This document shows, in pieces, positions 16,432 to 26,014 of a DNA stretch of 64,000 nucleotides. The notes beneath the pieces are model-generated. The model was given only the letters and a program-made list of their open reading frames with translations, was not told where the DNA came from and searched no databases. Source of the stretch: an uncultured Bacteroidota bacterium (GTDB lineage: Bacteria > Bacteroidota > Bacteroidia > Flavobacteriales > Flavobacteriaceae). Numbering within the stretch: position 1 is the first letter of the stretch; each line of letters opens with the position of its first letter. Location of the stretch: NCBI GenBank assembly GCA_902622595.1, contig CACNQM010000004.1:62001-126000 (forward strand), written 5' to 3'. The translations under genes and the position numbers were made by a program.

Positions 16432-17696
16432 AAGAAATTAAAATTGCAGTAATTGGATTAGGGTATGTAGGCTTACCTGTAGCTATAGCTTTTGCAAATA
16501 AATATAAAGTTACAGGGTTTGATATTAATAATCAGAGGGTTATAGAGTTAAATAAATATAATGATGTTACCCTAGAGGTATCTGAAAATAGTCTAAAAGA
16601 AAGATTAACAAATAATCTAAAAATTACTGATGAAGTTAGAAATATTAAGGAATCTAACATCTATATAATCACTGTTCCTACACCAATCCAAAAAGATAAA
16701 TCTCCTGATTTAAAACCTTTATTAAGTGCTTCAAAAATGGTTGGAGAAGTTCTTTCAAAGGGAGATATTGTTATATATGAAAGCACTGTTTACCCCGGTT
16801 GCACTGAAGAGGAGTGCGTGCCAGTGCTTGAAAAGTTTAGTGGTCTTAGTTTTAATACAGATTTTTACTGTGGGTATTCTCCAGAGAGAATAAATCCGGG
16901 AGATAAACAACATACAATTGAAAAAATAATTAAAGTAACGTCAGGTTCTACACCTGATATAGCTAACAAGATAGATGATCTATATTCATCTATCATTAAG
17001 GCAGGAACTCACAAAGCACCAACAATAAAAGTTGCAGAAGCAGCTAAAGTAATTGAAAATGCGCAACGAGATATTAATATAGCCTTTGTAAATGAGTTAG
17101 CAAAAATATTTTCAATCATGGATATTGACACAACAGAAGTATTAAATGCAGCATCAACAAAATGGAATTTTTTAAATTTTAGACCAGGTTTAGTTGGAGG
17201 ACATTGCATTGGTGTTGACCCTTATTATCTTGCTGATAAATCTCAAAAAATGGGATATACTCCTAAAATAATTCTAGGAGGTAGAGAAGTTAATGATAGT
17301 ATGGGGCTACATGTAGTTAATGAGATTACAAGATTGTTGGTTTCTGTTTATGGAAACTTGGAAAATAAAAATATACTGATTTTAGGATCAACCTTTAAAG
17401 AAAATTGTCCTGACTTTAGAAATACAAAAGTTGTAGATATAATTAGTAATCTAAAACTCAAAAATCTTAATGTAGATGTTTTTGACCCATGGGTAGATAA
17501 AATTGATTTTGAGAAAGAGTACAATCAAAAGATATTTTCTGAGATACCACAAAAAAAATACAATGCCATAATTTTAGCTGTTGCTCATGATACTTTTAAA
17601 AAAATAGATTTAAATGATTTAATGTTAGACTCTAATACTGTTATTTATGATATCAAGTCTTTTTACTCAAAAAACTTAATTACAAAAAGGTTATGA
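16428..17696 (+). CDS. UDP-HexNAc 6-dehydrogenase (TviB/WbpA type)
   Basis: A 422-aa nucleotide-sugar dehydrogenase, expected to oxidise UDP-GlcNAc (or UDP-GalNAc) to the uronic acid. Motifs: GLGYVGLPVA Rossmann loop, TVPTPI, ESTVYPGCTEE, GYSPERINPGD and the catalytic Cys260 in GGHCIGVDPYYL. The GYSPERINPGD block is typical of the Vi-antigen TviB/WbpA subfamily. It is followed, with 4-bp overlap, by a TviC/WbpP-like epimerase, reproducing the two-step route to UDP-GalNAcA. Confidence 0.92.
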   Translation: MKEIKIAVIGLGYVGLPVAIAFANKYKVTGFDINNQRVIELNKYNDVTLEVSENSLKERLTNNLKITDEVRNIKESNIYIITVPTPIQKDKSPDLKPLLSASKMVGEVLSKGDIVIYESTVYPGCTEEECVPVLEKFSGLSFNTDFYCGYSPERINPGDKQHTIEKIIKVTSGSTPDIANKIDDLYSSIIKAGTHKAPTIKVAEAAKVIENAQRDINIAFVNELAKIFSIMDIDTTEVLNAASTKWNFLNFRPGLVGGHCIGVDPYYLADKSQKMGYTPKIILGGREVNDSMGLHVVNEITRLLVSVYGNLENKNILILGSTFKENCPDFRNTKVVDIISNLKLKNLNVDVFDPWVDKIDFEKEYNQKIFSEIPQKKYNAIILAVAHDTFKKIDLNDLMLDSNTVIYDIKSFYSKNLITKRL

Positions 17697-18685
17697 TTAA
17701 TTTAAAAAAAATAGAAAATAAAAAAATATTAGTTACAGGTGGTGCAGGATTTATTGGGAGTAATCTATGTGATAAATTACTTGAATTAGGTGCTTATGTA
17801 ATATCTCTTGATAATTATATAACAGGAGACATAAAAAATCTATCAAAATCCTCAACTTACAAAAACTTTACTAATATAAAAGGTGATATCAGAGACTATA
17901 AAGTCTGTAGAAATGCAACAAAAGGAGTGGACTATGTACTACATCATGCTGCACTTGGATCTGTTCCAAGGTCAATTGATGACCCAGTCACAACAGATCA
18001 AATTAATATAGGGGGCTTTGTAAACATTTTGAAAGCATCTGTTGATAATAATGTTAAGAGATTTATATATGCTGCTAGTTCATCTACTTATGGAGACTCT
18101 AAAAATCTTCCAAAAATCGAGGATGAGATTGGCAGCCCTCTTTCTCCTTATGCATTAACAAAATATGTTAATGAGCTATATGCTAACTTATTTAATCAAA
18201 CATATGGAATACAGACAGTGGGGCTAAGATATTTTAATGTCTATGGAAAAAGACAAAGTGTAAATGGACCATATGCAGCAGTAATCCCAAAATTTATAGA
18301 TACTTTATTAAACTTAGATAGTCCAACAATAAATGGAGATGGCTCATTTTCAAGAGACTTTACTCATATTGAAAATGTTGTACAGATGAATTTATTAGCG
18401 ATATCAATAGAAAATGAAAAAGCATTAAATCAGGTTTATAATACTGCAGTAGGGGAAAGGACAACAATCCTTGAATTATATAATATTATTAGAGATTTAT
18501 TATCTAATTACAATAATGAAATAAGTAATATTCAAGTAAAGTTTGGTAAAGCTGTTGAGGGGGATGTCCCTCATTCATTAGCATCTATTGAAAAAGCAAA
18601 ATTACTTTTAGATTATAAACCTAGGGTAAAAACTTATGAAGGATTAGAAAAAACAGTTAAATGGTTTTATGAAAACACAAAATAA
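17693..18685 (+). CDS. UDP-HexNAc(A) C4 epimerase (TviC/WbpP-like SDR)
   Basis: A 330-aa extended SDR with GGAGFIGSNL nucleotide loop, HHAALGSVPRS, catalytic Ser in AASSSTYGDS and YxxxK in YALTKY. The HHAALGSVPRS block is typical of the 4-epimerases acting on N-acetylated UDP-sugars (WbpP, TviC). Together with the preceding dehydrogenase it should give UDP-GalNAcA. It ends 2 bp before the ABC exporter gene. Confidence 0.9.
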   Translation: MINLKKIENKKILVTGGAGFIGSNLCDKLLELGAYVISLDNYITGDIKNLSKSSTYKNFTNIKGDIRDYKVCRNATKGVDYVLHHAALGSVPRSIDDPVTTDQINIGGFVNILKASVDNNVKRFIYAASSSTYGDSKNLPKIEDEIGSPLSPYALTKYVNELYANLFNQTYGIQTVGLRYFNVYGKRQSVNGPYAAVIPKFIDTLLNLDSPTINGDGSFSRDFTHIENVVQMNLLAISIENEKALNQVYNTAVGERTTILELYNIIRDLLSNYNNEISNIQVKFGKAVEGDVPHSLASIEKAKLLLDYKPRVKTYEGLEKTVKWFYENTK

Positions 18686-18687
18686 TT

Positions 18688-20490
18688 ATGTTTAAACCCA
18701 TTAGAGATATTTTTAGATATATAAATATTTTTCAGATATATCTTGGTATAAGAATGTATCTGATTTATGCACTTGGAATTATAGCTTCTGTCCTTGAAGG
18801 TTTTGGAATTTTAATGTTGCTTCCTTTACTCCAATCAATTGATGCTGGATCTGAAATTCAAAAAAATGAGAACTTAATTAATCAGATATTATATGGTATT
18901 ATTAATTCATTAGGATTATCAGAATCTTTAGTTTCAATATTAATTATAATTTCAACTGCATTTATTTTAAAAGGAATTATTACGTTTTTATCATTAGGTT
19001 TTACTGCATATCTAATTGGGCAATTATTAAAAGAGATAAAGATGAGGTTGTTCACACTTTATTCATCAATGACTTTTGGATATTTTTCTTCAAAAAATAC
19101 AGGTGACTTAATAAATTTAATAAACGAACAACCAACGAAGGCTCTTGAGGCATTTAAACAGTTATCATTATTGGGGTCACATTTAATAAATACTTTAATA
19201 TTGATGACACTAGCGTTTATGATTACATTTAGCTTCGGTGCAATGGCTCTTGTATTAGGAATTATTTTAATGATCTTATTTCTTAAAATGAATTCATTCG
19301 TTCAAAAGTTATCTAGAATTGCTGCCAAAGAAAATGGGACATTGACTAAGTGGTTAATTCAATCACTTCATGGATTTAAGTATTTAACCTCAACCAACCA
19401 AATAAATTCTCTTAAAAACTATATAAATAAATCAATAAAAATTTTAACTAGTACTCAGATAAAATCTGGTGTTGCAGCGGCATTTACTCAGTCTGTAAGA
19501 GAACCGATTGCTGTTCTCTTTATAATGGTCATAGTCTTTATTCAAATTTTTGTTTTTGAATTAAGACTAGAGCCTATACTTGTTTCAATTGCATTATTTT
19601 ACAGGGCACTTAATTCTACCTTGGCTGTTCAAAGTGCATTTCAGGGTACTTTTCAAACTATTGGGAGTATGGAGTTAGTTCACAATGAATTCATAAACCA
19701 GCAAAATAATAGGCAAGAGGATGGAGTTATAGACTTGAAAAAATTCAAAAAAGAAATATTATTAAAAAATGTAGATTTTACTTATAATAACTCAAAAAAA
19801 ATTGTTCTAGATCAAATTTCATTAAGGATTCCTAGTAGAACTTCAATTGCTATAGTAGGAGGATCAGGTGCTGGAAAAACTTCATTAGTTGACTTAATTA
19901 CACTTATAAATCGTCCAGACAACGGTGAATTAAAAATTGACGGAGTACCTCATTCCCAAATCAAAAAATCTTCCTGGCAAAATCAAATTGGTTACGTATC
20001 ACAAGACACTATAATTTTTGATGATACCATAGCCAATAATATTTCAATGTGGCAATCTAAAAAAAATAAAGATGAGTTGTATCAAAATATTAAAAATGCT
20101 GCTAAACAAGCAAATATCCTTGACTTTATAGAGTCTTTACCAGATGGCTTTGATACTATTGTTGGTGATAGAGGAATTCTTTTATCAGGGGGACAAAAGC
20201 AAAGAATTTTTATTGCGAGGGAATTATTTAGAAAACCAAATTTATTAATATTAGATGAAGCTACAAGCGCTCTAGATTCAGAGTCAGAAAAAAGTATTCA
20301 AGAGAGTGTTGACTTATTGAGGGGTAATATAACGGTAATTATAATAGCCCACAGATTGTCAACAATAAAAAGTGTTGACAATATTTATCTAATGGATAAC
20401 GGTAAAATAATTGAATCTGGATCATACAATGAGTTAAGAGATAATGAAAACTCAAAATTTAGTGAGTTTGCTAAACTACAAGTACTATAA
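18688..20490 (+). CDS. ABC exporter (MsbA/PglK-like flippase)
   Basis: A 600-aa fused permease-ATPase. Residues ~1-330 hold six membrane helices; the ATPase carries Walker A GGSGAGKTS, Q-loop, signature LLSGGQKQR, Walker B LLILDEATSALD and switch His in IAHRLST. Its size and position in a glycan operon without an obvious Wzx suggest that it flips lipid-linked oligosaccharide, as PglK does; a lipid A or other export role is possible. It precedes PseC by 10 bp. Confidence 0.88.
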   Translation: MFKPIRDIFRYINIFQIYLGIRMYLIYALGIIASVLEGFGILMLLPLLQSIDAGSEIQKNENLINQILYGIINSLGLSESLVSILIIISTAFILKGIITFLSLGFTAYLIGQLLKEIKMRLFTLYSSMTFGYFSSKNTGDLINLINEQPTKALEAFKQLSLLGSHLINTLILMTLAFMITFSFGAMALVLGIILMILFLKMNSFVQKLSRIAAKENGTLTKWLIQSLHGFKYLTSTNQINSLKNYINKSIKILTSTQIKSGVAAAFTQSVREPIAVLFIMVIVFIQIFVFELRLEPILVSIALFYRALNSTLAVQSAFQGTFQTIGSMELVHNEFINQQNNRQEDGVIDLKKFKKEILLKNVDFTYNNSKKIVLDQISLRIPSRTSIAIVGGSGAGKTSLVDLITLINRPDNGELKIDGVPHSQIKKSSWQNQIGYVSQDTIIFDDTIANNISMWQSKKNKDELYQNIKNAAKQANILDFIESLPDGFDTIVGDRGILLSGGQKQRIFIARELFRKPNLLILDEATSALDSESEKSIQESVDLLRGNITVIIIAHRLSTIKSVDNIYLMDNGKIIESGSYNELRDNENSKFSEFAKLQVL

Positions 20491-20500
20491 AATATTTATA

Positions 20501-21682
20501 ATGAAAAAAACCATAACATATGGAAAACATTTTATCGATCAAGATGACATTGATGCTGTTGTAGACGTATTAAAGCATAAAAATTTAACTCAGGGTGGTG
20601 AAGTAGAATCTTTTGAAAATGCAGTTGCAGAATTTGTTGGTGCTAAATATGCAGTTGCTATGTCTTCATGGACAGCAGGTCTTCATATGGCAAATTTAGC
20701 ATTAGGAATTAAGAAGGGAGATTCAGTTATAACATCTCCAATAACATTTGTTGCAACTTCAAATAGTGTTATTTATTGTAATGCAAAACCTGTTTTTTCT
20801 GATATTGACAATATCACAATCAATCTATGTCCAAAAAAACTTGAACAAACAATTAATGATAATCCTGATGTGAAGGCTATAATTCCAGTTCACTATGGAG
20901 GAGTCTCATGTGATATGGAATCTATTTCGCAACTAGCAAAAAAATATAACCTTTTTATAATTGAAGATGCAGCTCACGCCTTAGGAGCTAGACATTCTGA
21001 TGGTTCAATGGTTGGGTCGTGTAAATTTTCAGACATGACTGGTTTTTCCTTCCATCCTGTTAAATCAATTGCTGCTGGAGAAGGAGGTATGATAACTACA
21101 AATAATTATGATATTTATAAAACCTTATTAAGATTAAGAAGTCACGGAATTAATAAATTAGATGATGCTTTTATAAATAAAGAGTTAAGTAAAACAAAAG
21201 AAACCTCTAATCCGTGGTACTATGAAATGCAAGAGTTGGGCTTTAACTATAGAATTACAGATATTCAATGTGCATTAGGAAAATCTCAATTAAATAAATT
21301 AGACACTTTTATTAATAAGAGAAAATATCTTGTTGATAGATATGACAAAGCTTTTTCTAACTTAAACTTTATAAATCCCATACAAAAAGAATTTAGGGCT
21401 GTAAGTTCGCATCACATTTATGTGGTAAGAATCAATTTTGAAAAAATAAAAAAGTCTAGAGCAGAAGTAATGAATTTATTAAAAAATGCGGGGATAATAA
21501 CTCAGGTACACTATATACCAGTAACAAGTCAACCATATTATGCTAATCTTAAATATATTACTGAAGAATATAAAAATTCACTGGAATATTACAAAGAGTG
21601 TCTAACCCTTCCTTTGTATTTCAGCTTAACTGATGAAGATCAAGATTATGTAATAAATCAATTAAAAGGTGTTTTAGAATAA
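20501..21682 (+). CDS. pseC: PseC: UDP-4-amino-4,6-dideoxy-N-acetyl-L-altrosamine transaminase
   Basis: A 393-aa PLP aminotransferase of the DegT/DnrJ/EryC1 family. In the Pse pathway it aminates C4 of the PseB product. Characteristic blocks: YGKHFIDQDDIDAVVDVL at the N-terminus, SSWTAGLHMA, SPITFVATSN, EDAAHALGA and the PLP lysine in FHPVKSIAAGEGG. The ATG at 20501 is chosen because the upstream extension overlaps the ABC gene and is not conserved-looking. No PseB gene is adjacent. It overlaps the next gene by 1 bp. Confidence 0.92.
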   Translation: MKKTITYGKHFIDQDDIDAVVDVLKHKNLTQGGEVESFENAVAEFVGAKYAVAMSSWTAGLHMANLALGIKKGDSVITSPITFVATSNSVIYCNAKPVFSDIDNITINLCPKKLEQTINDNPDVKAIIPVHYGGVSCDMESISQLAKKYNLFIIEDAAHALGARHSDGSMVGSCKFSDMTGFSFHPVKSIAAGEGGMITTNNYDIYKTLLRLRSHGINKLDDAFINKELSKTKETSNPWYYEMQELGFNYRITDIQCALGKSQLNKLDTFINKRKYLVDRYDKAFSNLNFINPIQKEFRAVSSHHIYVVRINFEKIKKSRAEVMNLLKNAGIITQVHYIPVTSQPYYANLKYITEEYKNSLEYYKECLTLPLYFSLTDEDQDYVINQLKGVLE

Positions 21683-23067
21683 TGAATAAGACAGTAACAT
21701 TAAGATCTGAAAGATTAACTTATGAACCTCTAAATATGCAGCATTTATCAGAAAAATATGTTAATTGGATGAATGATAAAGATGTTAATATTTACATGAG
21801 TTCAGGCGGTGACTATACACTGGAAAAATTAAGGTTATTTTTATTAGATCAACAGAAAAAAAAGATTTTGTTTTGGGCAATAATAAAAACTAATACCAAG
21901 GAACATATTGGAAATATTAAAATTGACCCTATTGATGAAAAAAGAAAATCTGGTGAGTATGGCATCATGATTGGTAATAAGTTAGAATGGGGAAAAGGGT
22001 ATGCTAAAGAAGCTTCAAAAACTATAATTAAATATTGTTTTGAAGAAATAGGTTTGAATGAGATTACATTAGGAGTTAATAAATCAAACATAAATGCAAT
22101 AAAATTATATGATAGATTAGGCTTTATCAAGTTTAATAGAAAAATATCTCCTGACAAATACTATAATATTAAAGATGAAATTATTAGAATGTCCAAGAAT
22201 AAAAACATTGATAAAATTATTCTAGGGACTGCTCAATTTGGAATGGATTATGGTATTAATAATTTAAATGGTAAAATCAATCAAGAAGAGATATATAAAA
22301 TATTAGAATACTCATATGACAATGGAATAAGAAATATTGATACTGCAGAGATTTATGGTAATTCAATTGAAACTATAGGTGAGTTTCATAGACAATTTCC
22401 TCAGAAAAAATTTAAAGTTTTTTCTAAGGTAAATTATGGAAATAATAACACTTGTTTTTCATCTAATATTATTACTAACTTAAAGAAACTTGGTGTAGAT
22501 AATTATGAAGGATATATGATTCATAATTATCAACTTTTTAAGTCTGATCAAAGACTAGTTACTGCAATGCTAGATGCAAAAAAATCTGGTATAATATTGA
22601 AAAATGGAATCTCTTTATATTCAAATTTTGAGGTATACGATATAATTGATGAAAATACCTTTGACTTTATTCAGCTTCCATTTAATTTATTGGATAACTC
22701 TAAAAAGAGAGAGTCTGTAATTAAATCTGCTAAATCTAAAGATATTGAGACTTATGTTAGATCAATTTTTCTTCAAGGATTATTTTTTAAGTCTCAATCT
22801 TCTATTCCATATAATTTAAAACCTCTTAAAAAATATATAAAAAAACTAATTAAAATTGGGCTGGATATTAATATAGATATTAATGAACTTGCACTTAAAT
22901 ATTCACTTAGTAAAAGTTACATTGATAAAATTATTTTTGGAATTGATAATTTGAGCCAGTTAGAAAAAAATATAGATATAATTAAAAATGAAGTTCAAAT
23001 TCCTTCTGTCAAGATTGATAAAATTAATGTATTAGAAAATGAATTATTAAATCCAACAAATTGGTAA
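21682..23067 (+). CDS. Fusion of GNAT acetyltransferase (PseH-like) and aldo/keto reductase
   Basis: A 461-aa two-domain protein. Residues 1-~170 form a GNAT domain (GYAKEASKTIIKYCFEE acetyl-CoA region, LGVNKSNINAIKLYDRLGF end), likely the N-acetyltransferase step filled by PseH elsewhere. Residues ~176-461 form an aldo/keto reductase starting ILGTAQFGMDYG, with the full catalytic tetrad visible: Asp and Tyr in NIDTAEIYG, Lys in VFSKVN and His in GYMIHNYQ. The reduction substrate is unknown; it is presumably a sugar or nonulosonate intermediate. Both domains look intact, so this is a true fusion and not a frameshift. Confidence 0.85.
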   Translation: MNKTVTLRSERLTYEPLNMQHLSEKYVNWMNDKDVNIYMSSGGDYTLEKLRLFLLDQQKKKILFWAIIKTNTKEHIGNIKIDPIDEKRKSGEYGIMIGNKLEWGKGYAKEASKTIIKYCFEEIGLNEITLGVNKSNINAIKLYDRLGFIKFNRKISPDKYYNIKDEIIRMSKNKNIDKIILGTAQFGMDYGINNLNGKINQEEIYKILEYSYDNGIRNIDTAEIYGNSIETIGEFHRQFPQKKFKVFSKVNYGNNNTCFSSNIITNLKKLGVDNYEGYMIHNYQLFKSDQRLVTAMLDAKKSGIILKNGISLYSNFEVYDIIDENTFDFIQLPFNLLDNSKKRESVIKSAKSKDIETYVRSIFLQGLFFKSQSSIPYNLKPLKKYIKKLIKIGLDINIDINELALKYSLSKSYIDKIIFGIDNLSQLEKNIDIIKNEVQIPSVKIDKINVLENELLNPTNW

Positions 23068-23069
23068 AT

Positions 23070-23828
23070 ATGAAAATTATAGCAATTACACAAGCAAGAA
23101 CTGGATCAAGTCGATTCCCTAAAAAGATTTTAGAAAGAATTAATGGAAAAAGTTTACTTGAAATTCATATTAACAGAATAAAAAAATCAAATTTAATAGA
23201 TGAGATTATTATTGCTACAACAGAAAGTAAAAGAGATGATGTTATTGTGGAACTTGCTAATTCATTAATGGTAAAGTCATTTAGAGGTAGTGAAAATGAT
23301 GTTTTAGATAGGTTTTATAACTCAGTTAAACCTCTAAAACCTGACTTAGTAGTCAGATTGACCTCAGATTGTACTTTAATTGATGCAGATTTGATAGACG
23401 AGATAATTAGTAGTGCTTTAAATAAGGATTTAGATTATTATTCAAATATACTCTACCCTACTTATCCAGATGGCCAAGATATAGAAGTTTTTAAATTTTC
23501 ATCATTAAAAAAAGCATGGGAATCATCAAGGTTGGATTCCGATAGAGAACATGTTACACCATATATAAAAAATAACTCTACATATATGTCAAACAAGTTA
23601 TTTACATCAGAGAATCATGAATATAAGAAAGATTTCAATCGAGTAAGGATGGTTGTAGACTATAAAGAAGATTTTAAAGTAATTGAATTATTGATAAAAA
23701 AATTAGGTGAAAAAGCTACTTGGAAAGAATATGCAAAACTTTATTTATCAGATAATAATATTAATTCAATTAATTTTCAAATAAAAAGAAATGAAGGTTA
23801 TCAAACATTACCATCAAATAACAATTAA
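23070..23828 (+). CDS. SpsF-like cytidylyltransferase (candidate CMP-nonulosonate synthetase, PseF-like)
   Basis: A 252-aa nucleotidyltransferase with the N-terminal ITQARTGSSRFPKK binding loop, IIIATTESKRDD, FRGSENDVLDRFY and LTSDCTLIDADLI. Members of this family (SpsF, and PseF in the Pse pathway) activate nonulosonic acids with CTP. The ATG at 23070 directly follows the previous stop; a TTG at 23061 lies inside the previous gene and is not needed. It ends adjacent to the class III aminotransferase. Confidence 0.82.
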   Translation: MKIIAITQARTGSSRFPKKILERINGKSLLEIHINRIKKSNLIDEIIIATTESKRDDVIVELANSLMVKSFRGSENDVLDRFYNSVKPLKPDLVVRLTSDCTLIDADLIDEIISSALNKDLDYYSNILYPTYPDGQDIEVFKFSSLKKAWESSRLDSDREHVTPYIKNNSTYMSNKLFTSENHEYKKDFNRVRMVVDYKEDFKVIELLIKKLGEKATWKEYAKLYLSDNNINSINFQIKRNEGYQTLPSNNN

Positions 23829-25139
23829 ATGAAAAAAGGACAAGAACTATATAAAAAGGCAAAACGAATCATTCCAGGAGGAACAATGCTTCTTTCTAAA
23901 AGACCAGAACTATTTCTCCCAGAAATTTGGCCTTCTTACTTCTCTAAAGCAAAAGGCTGCAAGGTATGGACACTAGACAGTGAGGAGTTAATAGACATGT
24001 CAATTATGGGAATAGGCACTAATTCTCTTGGTTATGGACATCCTGAAGTTGACGAGAAAGTTCAACAAACAATCATTAAGGGGAACATGAGTACATTTAA
24101 CTGTCCTGAAGAAGTTGAATTAGCTGAAGAATTGATTGAGATGAATCCATGGGCAGATATGGTGAGATTTGCTAGGTCAGGAGGAGAAGCAAATGCAATT
24201 GCAGTTAGAATTGCTAGAGCAGCATCAGGAAAAGATGGAGTTGCTATATGTGGTTATCATGGTTGGCATGACTGGTATTTGTCTGTAAATCATAATTCTA
24301 ATAATGATGAATTATCAGATCATTTACTACCAGGTCTCAAACCAAAAGGTGTACCAAAAAACTTAAAAAATTCTGTTTTTCCTTTTCAGTATAATAATAT
24401 TAAAGAGTTAGAAAATATAATTAAAACTCAAAATATTGGTACAATCAAAATGGAAGTAGTAAGAAATTTTGGACCTGAGAATAATTTTTTACAAGAAGTC
24501 CGACAGCTTGCATCTAAAAATAATATTGTCCTAATATTTGATGAGTGTACATCGGGATTTAGAGAGACTTACGGCGGGATATATAAAAAGTTCAATGTTG
24601 AGCCAGATATTATTATGTATGGAAAAGCACTAGGTAATGGTTATGCAATAACTTCTGTAGTTGGAAGGAGAGAAATAATGGAATACGCTCAAGAAACTTT
24701 TATAAGTAGTACTTTTTGGACTGAAAGAATTGGTCCTAGTGCAGCTCTTAAATCACTTGAGGTTATGAAAAGAATTAAATCTTGGGAAATTATAACATCA
24801 ATTGGAAATAAAATAAAAGATGGATGGGAAAAAATATCAAAAACTCATAGCATTTCAATATCTGCATCTGCGATACCGGCAGTTAGCAGTTTTACTATTA
24901 ATTGTAAAAATTCGCTCCACTATAAAACATTTATAACTCAAGAAATGTTAAAAAAGGGAATTTTAGCTAGTACTAATTTTTATGCTTGTATAGATCATTC
25001 ACAAAAATATGTTGATGACTATTTATTTAACCTGAATCAGATTTTTCATATAATATCAAAATGTGAATCCAAACAATTAAATATTAACGAGTTATTGGAC
25101 AATCAGATTTGTGATTCGGGATTTGGCAGGCTAAATTAG
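23829..25139 (+). CDS. Class III PLP aminotransferase (glutamate-1-semialdehyde aminomutase-like)
   Basis: A 436-aa fold-type I enzyme related to HemL but embedded in the nonulosonate module. Motifs: RIIPGGTMLLSKRP, GIGTNSLGYGHPEVD, RFARSGGEANAIAVRIARA, CGYHGWHDWY, IFDECTSGFRETYGG and the PLP lysine in MYGKALGNGY. HemL proper is not expected inside a glycan operon, so it probably transaminates a sugar or keto-acid intermediate; the reaction is unknown. A 32-bp gap separates it from the next small gene. Confidence 0.85.
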   Translation: MKKGQELYKKAKRIIPGGTMLLSKRPELFLPEIWPSYFSKAKGCKVWTLDSEELIDMSIMGIGTNSLGYGHPEVDEKVQQTIIKGNMSTFNCPEEVELAEELIEMNPWADMVRFARSGGEANAIAVRIARAASGKDGVAICGYHGWHDWYLSVNHNSNNDELSDHLLPGLKPKGVPKNLKNSVFPFQYNNIKELENIIKTQNIGTIKMEVVRNFGPENNFLQEVRQLASKNNIVLIFDECTSGFRETYGGIYKKFNVEPDIIMYGKALGNGYAITSVVGRREIMEYAQETFISSTFWTERIGPSAALKSLEVMKRIKSWEIITSIGNKIKDGWEKISKTHSISISASAIPAVSSFTINCKNSLHYKTFITQEMLKKGILASTNFYACIDHSQKYVDDYLFNLNQIFHIISKCESKQLNINELLDNQICDSGFGRLN

Positions 25140-25171
25140 ATATTGCTCAATAAATTATTAAATACAAAAAA

Positions 25172-25357
25172 ATGACAGACTTAGAAATTATAAATAAAAT
25201 TGAAAAAATTAGATCAGAAAATAACATTAATTGGATGAATGTGCTAAGGCTAGCATTTAAATATGCTCCAGATGAAGCAAGGGAAATAGTCTCAAAGATT
25301 AATGTAGATGATAACCGGATTGGTGAATTATTAAAAAAGCTATCTAAAAATAAATAA
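25172..25357 (+). CDS. Small 61-aa protein of the nonulosonate module
   Basis: A 61-residue charged, helical protein (MTDLEIINKIEKIRSENN, then WMNVLRLAFKYAPDEAREI, then a Lys-rich end) lying between the aminotransferase and the formyltransferase. It is in the operon strand and spacing (32 bp before, 12 bp after), with an A-rich upstream region usual for this genome. I do not recognise a named domain. The conserved position suggests a subunit or accessory to one of the neighbouring enzymes, which is inference. Confidence 0.65.
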   Translation: MTDLEIINKIEKIRSENNINWMNVLRLAFKYAPDEAREIVSKINVDDNRIGELLKKLSKNK

Positions 25358-25369
25358 AAATTTCATTTG

Positions 25370-26014
25370 ATGAGAATAACAATCCTGTGTACTGATATTA
25401 ATCATCCAGTAATAGATTATTTAAATAAATGGATAGAATTAAATAGTCTGGACAATGAAATTGATTTGATATATGACAAATCAGATATATCAAATGGTGA
25501 TATTTTATTTTTAATATCATGCCATGAAATAATACCAAAAACAATTAGAGATTGCTATAAGAAAACATTATTAATTCATGCAAGTGATCTTCCTAAAGGA
25601 AGGGGATGGAGCCCACATGTGTGGGATATAATTAATGGTTCAGATAAAATTACACTTTCATTATTAAAGGCAGAGGATAAAATAGATAGTGGAGAGGTAT
25701 ACAAAAAGACTCATATTAATATTGAAAATCACGAGCTATGGAATGAAATAAATCATAAGTTGTTTAGTGCAGAAATTTTTTTGATGGACTTTGCTGTAAA
25801 ATCATTTCATAATTTATCAGGTATAAGTCAGAGCAAAGATCAAGATGTTTCAATTTATTCAAAGAGAACTCCTAGTGATAGTATTATAGATCCAGATCTA
25901 TCTATTAGAGACCAGTTTAATAAAATAAGAGTAATGGATCCAGTTAGGTATCCTGCATTTTTTGAGCTAAATGGACATAAGTATAAACTAAGAATTAATA
26001 AAATTAATGAATAA
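25370..26014 (+). CDS. Formyltransferase-fold enzyme, candidate sugar N-formyltransferase
   Basis: A 214-aa protein resembling the catalytic domain of Fmt/ArnA-type 10-formyl-THF transferases: LLIHASDLPKGRGWSPHVWD contains the active-site His and the SLLP-like loop, and KIDSGEVYKK contains the conserved Asp. The usual catalytic Asn before the His is not obvious (Thr-Leu-Leu-Ile-His), so chemistry may vary. In a nonulosonate cluster it may add the N-formyl group known from Pse5Ac7Fo-type sugars. The ATG at 25370 is preferred to a TTG three bases earlier. It overlaps PseI by 8 bp. Confidence 0.75.
   Translation: MRITILCTDINHPVIDYLNKWIELNSLDNEIDLIYDKSDISNGDILFLISCHEIIPKTIRDCYKKTLLIHASDLPKGRGWSPHVWDIINGSDKITLSLLKAEDKIDSGEVYKKTHINIENHELWNEINHKLFSAEIFLMDFAVKSFHNLSGISQSKDQDVSIYSKRTPSDSIIDPDLSIRDQFNKIRVMDPVRYPAFFELNGHKYKLRINKINE

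Noticed and set aside
23829-25139. Housekeeping glutamate-1-semialdehyde aminomutase (hemL)
   Set aside because: It is embedded in the nonulosonate genes and tightly spaced with them; no other heme gene is present.
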